A DNA stretch of 23,548 bases from a virus. The notes under the pieces are model-generated. The model worked only from the letters and a program-made list of their open reading frames with translations, had not been told where the DNA came from and ran no database searches. Position numbers and translations under genes: made by a program. Shown here in pieces: positions 16,901 through 21,893 of the stretch (positions are counted from its first letter, which is position 1; the number at the start of each line of letters is the position of its first letter). The stretch spans positions 1-23,548 of the IMG/VR virus record IMGVR_UViG_3300011114_000125, one strand, 5' to 3'.

Positions 16901-18979
16901 TTTTGCTGGCTCACGCGTAACAACGCGCTTAGCTTCTTCTGCAGGCACAACTTCTTCGGCTGTAGGCAACGTGCCTTTTTCTAAGGGTATACCCTGTAAG
17001 CGTTGTTGTAGCTGGCCAAATGCGGCAGACGACGTTGGCGGCGCTTCTTTGTTTCCAAATAACCCCAAGTTCTCAGTCATTGGAGAAGGCGCACGTTTTA
17101 TACGCTGTAGTGCCTGCATCTCAGGCGTCATACGTTCACGCAGTGCGGCATCTTCTGCGGCACGGGCTTCAGCCGCACGGCTAGCTTCAATGGTAGCCTG
17201 TTCCTGTTCTTCCAACACACCAAGACGTTGCTGATTAGGTTGTGCTGTTTTAGCCGCTTTTTGCAGGCGCATTTCTTCTAACTGCAGATTCAACCCGCCA
17301 TACACTATCTCTTCTGCTTTTTTCTGTGCGATTGCTTGTTTTTCTAAATCTTTACGTGGCGCTACCAAAAGTGGTAATGGTGTACGTGTTTTTACTAACT
17401 GCCCTGCCATGTACGGATCAGCCATCAAGTAATCTATGTAGACACTTAAGTCTTGTTTCTTAGTGTCTTTTTCAGTGGCCATAGCCACACGCTCTGGCAC
17501 TTGCTGTTTAGCCAAACCAATACGATCTTGTGCGTACTTTGCCGCGTCCGTTGGTGGTGTTGCAAAGGGGTCTTCAGCGCCCACTTCTGTAGGCGTAATC
17601 CTTTGTTTGCCTGAAATTTGTTTTTGTTGCGCAGCTTGCTCAAGTGCGTACTCTTCGGGCGACATACCAGATACGCGCTGTTCTTCTCTAGCCGCTAAAA
17701 TTCTAGGCTTGAGCGTGTTCCACTCTTTAATCAACGCCTTGGTTTCGTCTGAATTACGTAAATCTTTTTTAGCTTTTTGGGCTTCTTTTTTAGCGGCTTC
17801 AGCGGCAATATCGCCTTCCGCTACGGTGACATTGCTTGCAATATCAAAATCTCTAATTTGTTTTTTAACGGCTTCCAAGCGGCTATCTACGTCTAGCGCA
17901 TACTGAGGGCTGTTCTTTTTAATCTCTTCAGCTTTGGCAAGTGCTTCAGCTTCTTGCGTGGCTTGCAGTCTAGCTGCGGCTTTTGTTTGCTTATCGCGTT
18001 CAGTATCGTCTGCTTTAATCTGCGTACGGGCGGCAGACTTGTCAGCAAACCGGCCAGCACCGCCTAGCAAACCTAACTTGGACACTTCAAAGGCTGTATT
18101 GCCATAGTCGGCAAAAGCTTCTTCGTCGAACAATGATTGACCAGCTTGCGCACGCTGAAGAAACTGTTGTGTTACTTCGGTTGGGATTTCAAACGCAACG
18201 CCTTTAGCTGTACCTTTACCCAAGGTTTTGAGGAAGCCTTCGTCTGCCAACTTAGCAGCGGCAAGCTTTTCGGCTTCGGCAGTAGCGCCTCTTGTCAGTA
18301 ACTTTTCAATGTTGGGGCCAAAGATGGCTTTGGCAATGCTGCGACCCATAGGGATCAGCATGGTGGCTACGTCCAAGCCAGCGGCGGGGATTGCAAACGC
18401 GGCGGCTTTAAAACGATTGACGTTTACAGGCTCACCTTTTTTGCGTTGCTCTTCGGCTTGGGCTTCTAAAAAATCACCATATTGTTGGGCAAATGATGGG
18501 CCAAATGCGCCAGCCAAAGCACCGTAAGGACTCTTTGTGGCAATACCAGCGGCTCTAGCTGCGGCTGCGGACTCTGCAATTTGAGGCGCTTGCTGCGCTA
18601 AAGCGTTGGGAATTTGGCGAAGGTACTCGCCAATAGCTGATGGTAAACCTTTTTCTTCGTACGCTTTGGTAACTTCTGTCCAGCCGGGCTGTTCGCCGTA
18701 GCTTGCTTTGATGGCTTTCTGACGCTCAATACCAGCTTCAGCAGCTTCGTTTCCACCTGTTAAAGATGCTAGACCTGTGCGCTGTGACGAAAAAAGCTGT
18801 TCTGCACCCTGCCCAACACTTTCAAAAAAACCGGGACGTTTCTTTGCTTTTTCTTCCTCTTTTACACCACCAAAAGCTTCAGGATACATGCGTTGCGCGC
18901 GTTCCCATGTCTGTGCAGGCGTTTCGCCCTCGCGGATTGCTACTGTTGAACCGTCGGGTAGAGGAAGAACTTTTGCCAT
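7952..18979 (-). CDS. Giant polyvalent virion/ejection protein (3675 aa) with metallopeptidase, WCTG and LPD38-like domains
   Basis: One uninterrupted frame. Residues 1-40 (opening MAKVLPLPDGSTVA, then YPEAFGG) resemble a short N-terminal module common on phage virion proteins. Residues 40-320 are amphipathic and Ala/Gly-rich. Coiled coils fill roughly 985-1205 and 1490-1635. An AT-hook (RGRPRK) lies at 1651-1656. HEGTH at 1780-1784 plus E1833 or E1837 forms a gluzincin-type zinc site. WCTG at 2322-2325 starts an uncharacterised domain with GDFYIYY and GEVRGN (2362-2367), then a beta-solenoid-like part (2501-2622). The C-terminus matches LPD38-type domains: DRYAMRADAATR (from 3271), LIPFFNAQ (from 3324), and a hydrophobic helix near 3360-3376. 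Such polyvalent proteins are thought to be packaged and injected with phage DNA. A weak GGTG precedes ATG. Virion placement is inferred, not shown. Confidence 0.85.
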   Translation of the reverse strand: MAKVLPLPDGSTVAIREGETPAQTWERAQRMYPEAFGGVKEEEKAKKRPGFFESVGQGAEQLFSSQRTGLASLTGGNEAAEAGIERQKAIKASYGEQPGWTEVTKAYEEKGLPSAIGEYLRQIPNALAQQAPQIAESAAAARAAGIATKSPYGALAGAFGPSFAQQYGDFLEAQAEEQRKKGEPVNVNRFKAAAFAIPAAGLDVATMLIPMGRSIAKAIFGPNIEKLLTRGATAEAEKLAAAKLADEGFLKTLGKGTAKGVAFEIPTEVTQQFLQRAQAGQSLFDEEAFADYGNTAFEVSKLGLLGGAGRFADKSAARTQIKADDTERDKQTKAAARLQATQEAEALAKAEEIKKNSPQYALDVDSRLEAVKKQIRDFDIASNVTVAEGDIAAEAAKKEAQKAKKDLRNSDETKALIKEWNTLKPRILAAREEQRVSGMSPEEYALEQAAQQKQISGKQRITPTEVGAEDPFATPPTDAAKYAQDRIGLAKQQVPERVAMATEKDTKKQDLSVYIDYLMADPYMAGQLVKTRTPLPLLVAPRKDLEKQAIAQKKAEEIVYGGLNLQLEEMRLQKAAKTAQPNQQRLGVLEEQEQATIEASRAAEARAAEDAALRERMTPEMQALQRIKRAPSPMTENLGLFGNKEAPPTSSAAFGQLQQRLQGIPLEKGTLPTAEEVVPAEEAKRVVTREPAKEFRLYPRSEKSGAPITPENLKGRINRALSVFDLSPEAEAFLRRAEQVIPQADTTLKQATSEVTDQGTRQNVSESQGFLTLLDQQLTKIESGAEGVPRKGAGRPVNLQTFPPTKQTQAQVSTTTPTKEFKKDVDSITGVVPGQAASVSQTEMFAQRERLERTGKPGKLPGFVAQPEEDKRTQGVPGRAKVEKRGQDINEPVYRIDPVTGKRKLVSGTIRGKGVEAVPLSLQAELEPLVRLSETVRDEQAGQLPLFGAADERSRVQKAERRGIEAGPSLDIGARPDVETFQRFINSPYVRRLKQDMKQSEKDLAPVRAFLSRALPRLKQMLKDSKATTARMSKIKNWTKFLKENQELTAFQTNTENMVLKMNNLKLAVSDINGRIRAYEQAKDDLIKESNRVGVRAKGGAVEIKLFKELDDLLALYQEAKAELVQTKGALDLIRTQIKVLVGEQRLAELKATTDPLAKSNAAAQDEIKRLQDAVRTAQAEVGEAETKERQTAADKAQAVKGAKVGSVQQLEQQISDERARRWNVAMSGFGDRSEATYKKSAADPDTGAAFLRTYPTYDLYKAEKSVQVRALSAAEQDARERGLTADAASEVKYKNDLYNKPLLSLVLELGNIDKQLTEAATKVTAARKKSGSYVGGEQNVQAFKGMGAAIRLQSRLSVRKETLENAINFMRARNVPLRKTLGAEPEVRAASIEEQDTLDQYIDQVQELGKATDRLAALTIQRDDAIRDSKTKTVERLNNQIDAVNTEISTGTEDKARLAVALQGRVSAGARQTTSAPAKFRTGTAESKRNVGSVRQPLVEQRTIKSPTVKQAVAEANAYAEKIRAGQKELTTAQEAAIEAERQAEFQYILERREAELTTKLDESTKELERFKAIQERLKLQKNRITRKDYRETVALPSEQEITNLDAEIKSFTKELAAVKRELVEQMRKMYRNDTSIVAEEVEAPEPKPRGRPRKITEEEVYGEDTRKTSAMEDVYNPRENEEYARGVESTSPDLTAAQVRALEDNDLRAAFIDMANDPATSQVNRAVAQRLADMLDDTSVSIQSQVTDENGKAVLGSATSRRISLSRNGGLSQEILLHEGTHAAVERVLQMDESKLTKQQLVAKRELQALYAAVKNDPKITSASAKGSLSEFAAEVMSNRTLQQQLQGKKWRLSDAWAGFKSIIMRLLGVERPETMFGAALQSVDALMIPSSVRTAGVERTVSRKLAQKDIAALATGSNSMKQFAEQFGPEIKQKDRTAEDADRIGKTMLDNMGLYPSQYISGVDEDKLSKNTKVVMSDGKPFDENNPLHYVEADAQTYLSLAIKEGSNLGAILAKETTDKRREDLRGLVYDLLNTPEYTYVEQALVAKAASKYAVLSDKTGRLKLAEIGKDNTHNLAFISSKDAGEVIRKLREGLPLKQAFLAGMQEMADRNAENNAKKDGWQKFDQHLLPERPEVRVRLMTPEDMTFSGMRFEMKRADNPNLFERNGQPVDRAELSAELQAIWEKEIFERGARRGPVRAGRVLARPVRVPARPVNLGEQLRQIANAVNAGEARPRTFADLFDEEVKPNAVRVLKLTNEQADLLQLENARLEVEGEPKLTTIDETAKFLDSYYTEIYANAKDIQKAAEELNAGAANTSWCTGSSVQTAKNQIEQGDFYIYYKNGSPSVAVRMNGKTDVGEVRGNTESQGLTNEQELIAKDFLSSKNFTGSERFIETLERKQALTSILKGEKAFDVPFLMKLGSYLDDSTGDAHTYDVRRLLNFSAIDGENFVARPDPTDALVDAVGKKLGESTEAATKEGHFPGIRGYFALNQFNYELRGNRFEVPADNVRTVDSILFIGGDAYLPNLESVNEVSVSGDTVVRLPKVKNIDLIRFSGKDKTKPMLVLADNAVINRIETGDSLETTPGRLNATIKNATVVNKISVNANFTALDLSLPDTIYAPEMTPKARERAVADGNSMQFFGLMQELQKQYGIKNIKADADNDIVKTLRNATKEALGQSAVDYADGLDFGEFDTSEDRTAGNMYEWLASVREELEAKHASPKADIFKIAKKVNAAFDIETVAPEEKLIDSRSQLGTVDIPNRIADQPPVLEMIEPEETPRYARAAQYGEENALVDLAKDIMSKKKTWKEQLGTKPFLQAEMELVDMRAGLREALKAGAKEIGDDMLFTQAMSHIVMADQKMAMLNASLQKGPMELYTDEKGFKGVRSIDKDNALDVFKSVADIPMGDPEAKANIATTYMIAQRAMNKGVAKLDLGALGVTEEKLKAALAAANADSKLKNALEATRSAYNAYNEGQIKFLASTGAITKAEADRLLKEGDFIPFYRVNENGMAQLVFSDEVTVTIGDIRRQPYLKELVGGETRILPITETLQRNSLLIMDKALTNLATKNLAYAFQKIGEGKGPVGKDGKPTSAMPIHIGMGPASPDVIRFNQEPNPDKPDDKGERWLRVKTSDTVMGGIPAELIVKSLEGAHLTLPAFLKIGGIAGDILRSGVTRMPIYIARQLVRDPMAAAFTGGLDYNPLTAVVKAGKEFVASSRGQSPINEEMIKKGLIQSGIFTGDPDDVAKMALQLASGKDQSVLDKVFAATDRYAMRADAATRALVYENARRNGLSEVEADLAVRESMNFYKRGLSPTVQYASRLIPFFNAQIQGLNVLYKAARGQMPFEEQMQIQQKFFNNALLLVATGIVYAMAMDDDEYYKNAKPKDRYTNFFLHLPGVDEPLKLPIPYEAGWFFSLAVAASDAMKAEVDGVQQLEALRDMFLQSVPGYSSRGVPQIFKPAFEVYSNKRFFNDSAIESARMEKLSPQQRFSETTTEAAKMLSKVLPGFSPVQIEHLATGYFGQLPLIVMGAADGLFRKKTRGEPAEKRVSDLPFIGSSFQKKYGGADSDVMYRMASESMQAKATFDDMRKKGQGQEARDFLEDNRALVASAALARNYQNVMGKLRTDVDRINNMKNMTGAEKRARLDKIDAARQDVADKFEKAMKRIEASGKT
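11110..12110 (-). other. WCTG domain plus beta-solenoid-like section inside the giant gene
   Basis: Residues about 2290-2622 of the giant protein. The sequence NTSWCTGSSVQTAK, then GDFYIYYKNGSPSVAVRMNG and GEVRGN, recalls a domain of unknown function seen in hypothetical proteins of phages and uncultured bacteria, often followed by leucine-rich or solenoid repeats. Here it is followed by short strands with repeating valines and leucines (VPADNVRTVDSILFIGG, YLPNLESVNEV, VVRLPKVKNIDLI), which look like solenoid turns. Several 60-base lines here are only 28-40% G+C by my hand count, against about 48% in a sampled line of the C-terminal part. The identification is from memory of the family pattern. 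Confidence 0.5.
12326..12367 (-). repeat. Tandem 21-bp repeat, two copies, in the giant gene
   Basis: Copy 1 (12326-12346) and copy 2 (12347-12367) differ at 2 of 21 bases (CTGG versus CCAG in the middle). A third, degenerate copy may follow near 12368-12385. Read on the - strand the repeat keeps frame and encodes a Pro/Arg/Val/Ala linker, RVLARPV then RVPARPV (residues about 2205-2218). It marks the linker just before the WCTG section. Confidence 0.8.
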
Positions 18980-19004
18980 GTTTACACCAAATTGTTCGGC
19001 TTAG

Positions 19005-19034
19005 AAAAACAGGGGTGGCGCCGTACCACCCCTG
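19005..19034 (-). terminator. Intrinsic terminator upstream of the giant gene
   Basis: On the - strand, CAGGGGTGG (19034-19026), loop TACGGCG, then CCACCCCTG (19018-19010) make a perfect 9-bp GC-rich stem followed by TTTTT (19009-19005) and CT. It follows the stop of the 595-aa gene by 15 bases and ends 25 bases before the giant gene's ATG. Too little room remains for a promoter after it, so the giant gene probably depends on read-through or on a promoter inside the upstream gene; the terminator would then lower its dose. Confidence 0.85.
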
Positions 19035-19049
19035 CTGTAGATTATGCCA

Positions 19050-20837
19050 TTACTGGCGGTCAGGTTTGCCTTCAATAGCTCCGGGAACACCTTTTTCTAG
19101 TGCTTGAATTGTCTTCATTTGTTTCACAAACTGTTCAGGCGTTAGTGGAGGGTTTATAGTTGTGTCTTTTCCAGCGGTAGCCGTTACGTAGGCTTCGTAA
19201 GCTTGTGTCATTGTTTTTTTACCCGCTTGAATTTCGGTGGCCAAACGATAGCCTTTTTCAATATCGCCACCACCCAACAATCGGTACAAAGCTTGTGGGC
19301 TACCCGCACCAGCAGCGCGCTCTCTGGAAGCATTTTCTAAACGTACGCGTTCGTCGGCAGAAGAAAGCTCAAGTATCTTGGTGGCTTGGGCGGCATTGAC
19401 ATCGTAGGCTTTCATCGTTCCAGCCAGCGCATCTTTCTTACCTTGGATGACAGTCCTGTTAATGTCGTCCTGTGCAGCACGGCGCTCTTTGTCAGTCATA
19501 TTGGTTTCGTTGCGGCGGTACTCTTCAATCTGATCGCGTGCATCGTCGACCTTTTCTTTAGCAGCCAACAGGCGCTGTTTGCCAGCAGCATAAGATGCCA
19601 CGCCAGATTTAGCGCCTTCAGCAATACCCGTCAATCCGGGGCCACGGCTGGTCATCATGCCCAGACCCGCTTCAAGTAAAGCCAAACCTGTATTGCGTTC
19701 ATCTTCTTTACCAAGGCGTGCTTCACGTTCAGCCAAACGGCCTTCCTTGCCTTTAAAAGCTTCGCCACGGGCGGTAATACTTTTCTCAAGCGCCGCACTA
19801 CGCTCCAATGCTGCGGCTTTTTCTTCTGCTGCAATCTCGCCTTGCTGTGTAGAGAATGGGTTTTTAACATCCGCAGGAGAGCCCATCAACGTGTCTAAGC
19901 GTTTGCGGTAGCCTTCAGCCGTAGTTGGGTAATCTCCGGCCACTTTGCTAGATGCTTGACCTGCAGAGTCAATAATTTTCTTAACTGCGGCAGTTGAGCC
20001 GGGCATATCAACAGGAGGATTTTCAAAGCCGGACTTTACGCCGGGGAAGTCTTTAGCGCGTGTAGCTGTATTTGATGGGTACTTTGCTTCTGTTGCTGCC
20101 TTATCGCCTGCTTTAACTTTTTCGTCGTTGTATAGTTTTATTTCGTCAGGCGTAGCAATACCTTTGTTAATACGATATGCAATTTCGCTTAGCGCTGCTT
20201 GCTTTTTTTGTTCCCCCATGTAATCTGTAAACATTTCCCACGGCTTCTTATTCTCAGGAGAACCCTCTTGCGTAAACTCAGCGCGGGGTTGTACAGCTTG
20301 AAAATTAGGAATGTCACCAATCAAACTGCCGTCACCGCCTTTAGCTTTAGGAATGCCTTGATAACGTGGAATATGACCGCCACCAGACATACGCATCACA
20401 CCACCACCGTCTTGGGCGTAGTTGAACATGCCGCCCGTGTTGCCCATATTGTCTAGGCGTTGTGTTGTAACAGGTGCGTTGGTGCTTTCGTCAAAGCCTG
20501 CAATACCGCCATCAGCCAAGTGCCGCATGTTGGGTGCAGGGATACGCGCTATGCCTTGGTTTTCTGGTAACTGTGTTTGAGCCATTACAGGTGCAGGAGC
20601 CATCCCTGCAATGTCCTGATCTACAACCGTGGGTTGCTGTCCGGGATTTCCCTGTGCCGCCAAGCGCAAAGCTTTGCGGCGGTTTGACTCTGCGTTGGCC
20701 AGCGACACAATATATATGTCGTTTTTGTGCATGCGTGCGTAGTCCTGCAACGCGGAGTCAGGTTGAAGCTTAGCCAGCGTCTGAGTAATCAGATCGGCGT
20801 CAGGTGTGCCAATAGGAGTTTGTTGTGTAAAAGCCAT
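19050..20837 (-). CDS. Putative internal virion or ejection protein (595 aa)
   Basis: A 595-residue protein of no named family I can assign. The first 75 residues are helical and charged (DYARMHKNDIYIVSLANAE). A glycine-rich linker follows with HLADGGIAGF (106-115) and GGGVMRMSGGGHIPRY (about 148-163). Residues about 335-480 are a long charged helical region, interrupted by a hydrophobic Gly-rich patch, LALLEAGLGMMTSRGPGLTG (about 386-405), of a type seen in phage internal virion proteins. The C-terminal 80 residues are ordinary globular. No enzyme motif is visible. RBS: AGGAT from the tail of the upstream gene, 7 bases before ATG. The gene is packed 2 bases behind its neighbour and followed by an intrinsic terminator, so it closes a three-gene transcript that ends before the giant. 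Confidence 0.75.
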   Translation of the reverse strand: MAFTQQTPIGTPDADLITQTLAKLQPDSALQDYARMHKNDIYIVSLANAESNRRKALRLAAQGNPGQQPTVVDQDIAGMAPAPVMAQTQLPENQGIARIPAPNMRHLADGGIAGFDESTNAPVTTQRLDNMGNTGGMFNYAQDGGGVMRMSGGGHIPRYQGIPKAKGGDGSLIGDIPNFQAVQPRAEFTQEGSPENKKPWEMFTDYMGEQKKQAALSEIAYRINKGIATPDEIKLYNDEKVKAGDKAATEAKYPSNTATRAKDFPGVKSGFENPPVDMPGSTAAVKKIIDSAGQASSKVAGDYPTTAEGYRKRLDTLMGSPADVKNPFSTQQGEIAAEEKAAALERSAALEKSITARGEAFKGKEGRLAEREARLGKEDERNTGLALLEAGLGMMTSRGPGLTGIAEGAKSGVASYAAGKQRLLAAKEKVDDARDQIEEYRRNETNMTDKERRAAQDDINRTVIQGKKDALAGTMKAYDVNAAQATKILELSSADERVRLENASRERAAGAGSPQALYRLLGGGDIEKGYRLATEIQAGKKTMTQAYEAYVTATAGKDTTINPPLTPEQFVKQMKTIQALEKGVPGAIEGKPDRQ

Positions 20838-20839
20838 GT

Positions 20840-21883
20840 TTAATCCTGACCCATTCTATAAATAGCTAACTCAGCCAAACCAGCAGGACGATCACCAACG
20901 GATCCGCCTTCCGCAAACATACCTAGCTTGCTTGCTCCAATTGCCGCCGTGCCCAAACCCGCCGCCTGAGACAACATTGAAGGGGGTGTCTGGTATATAG
21001 ATGAAGACTGCTGAGTCAATGGCAAGCCGCGCAGAATGTCGGACATGAAGCCCATCTGTTTGTATGGCGAGTTCTGGTAATTCAGGAAGTCCTGATACTG
21101 ATTGTTCAGAATGTTCTGTTGTTGCTGTTGTTGCTGCAAACCATACTGGTTCTGCATCTGGTTGATGCCCATGTTCTGCTGGTACTGAGTGTTACCCAAC
21201 TGACCCAAAGCATTTGCGCCTGTCAGCGCTGTTTGTAGACCTTGAAGTCCCAAGCCTGCGCCAAACTGGCCTTGTTGTGCATTAAGGTTAGCCGCCGCTT
21301 GAGTAGCCCCCTGCTCTTGGTTGAACTGCCCCATGCCTTGGGTATACGCGGCTTGCTGGCCTTGTGCGTAAATATCACCTAATTGACGGTTTAAATTGCC
21401 CCTAGCTTGGCCACGCATCAGATAGTCACCACTACCCCCAAACGCGCCTGCACGGGCGGCTTGGGCACCTTGGGCTTGACTGGCAATAGCCGCTTGACGC
21501 GTTGCATCTTGCTGTTGGCGTGCCACCACATTGTTCATGTAGGGCGACATGTAGCTCTCGGCCATGCCGGGGCTTGTAAACGATTTAGTTTGGAATGGGT
21601 TGTATGTATACCCAGTATTGAGCGCACCCAAGCCAGCGGAACCCGCCATAGCCGTTGCATCTTGCAACTGGGGAGAACCCTGCATCAATGCCGCATTGTC
21701 ATAGGACATCTGCTGTAAAGGCGCAAACTGCGCTTGACGCTCACCCATGTACTGCTGATATGGGTTCTGTGAAGGGTCAGTGTAGCTTTGCGCGGCGCCC
21801 AGCAGGTTTTCGACATACGGCTTGGCGTAGTCGGGGATTGAGGTTTGCGATATTTGCTGTTGCGAGAGTTGTGGTTCAGCCAT
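20840..21883 (-). CDS. Gln-rich putative DNA-transfer/virion protein (347 aa)
   Basis: A 347-residue, Gln-, Ala- and Gly-rich protein. N-terminal residues 1-60 include SIPDYAKPYVENLLGAAQ and a Tyr/Gln-rich stretch. The middle has a helical part with ARAGAFGGSGDYLMRGQ (about 143-159), a signature I associate with small DNA-transfer or tail-associated proteins of podoviruses. A poly-Gln run of seven lies at residues 250-256. The C-terminus reads LGMFAEGGSVGDRPAGLAELAIYRM, again with the acidic-GG motif shared by its neighbours. There is no signal peptide; a short hydrophobic run (AAGLGTAAIGAS) may be membrane-active. RBS AAGGA lies about 9 bases before ATG. It sits 10 bases from the upstream gene, in one operon. 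A structural role is likely; the exact one is unknown. Confidence 0.75.
   Translation of the reverse strand: MAEPQLSQQQISQTSIPDYAKPYVENLLGAAQSYTDPSQNPYQQYMGERQAQFAPLQQMSYDNAALMQGSPQLQDATAMAGSAGLGALNTGYTYNPFQTKSFTSPGMAESYMSPYMNNVVARQQQDATRQAAIASQAQGAQAARAGAFGGSGDYLMRGQARGNLNRQLGDIYAQGQQAAYTQGMGQFNQEQGATQAAANLNAQQGQFGAGLGLQGLQTALTGANALGQLGNTQYQQNMGINQMQNQYGLQQQQQQQNILNNQYQDFLNYQNSPYKQMGFMSDILRGLPLTQQSSSIYQTPPSMLSQAAGLGTAAIGASKLGMFAEGGSVGDRPAGLAELAIYRMGQD
21116..21136 (-). repeat. CAG/CAA codon run encoding seven glutamines
   Basis: On the + strand this reads as alternating CTG and TTG triplets; on the coding strand it gives seven Gln codons mixing CAG and CAA. Such a run can expand or contract by slippage, so the length of this linker may vary between relatives. 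Confidence 0.85.
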
Positions 21884-21893
21884 GATCTATTCC

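Noticed and set aside
10514-17234. Long + strand frames opposite the giant gene, for example 14252-14734, 15687-16154 and 16734-17234
   Set aside because: They lack ribosome binding sites and recognisable domains, and their composition is that expected from the antisense of a continuous coding frame.
7952-18979. Giant protein as an N4-type virion RNA polymerase, suggested by its size of about 3500 residues
   Set aside because: I could not find the T7-like RNA polymerase motifs (the TxxGR-type motif, or R-x3-K with a following YG). The visible domains point to a polyvalent ejection protein instead.
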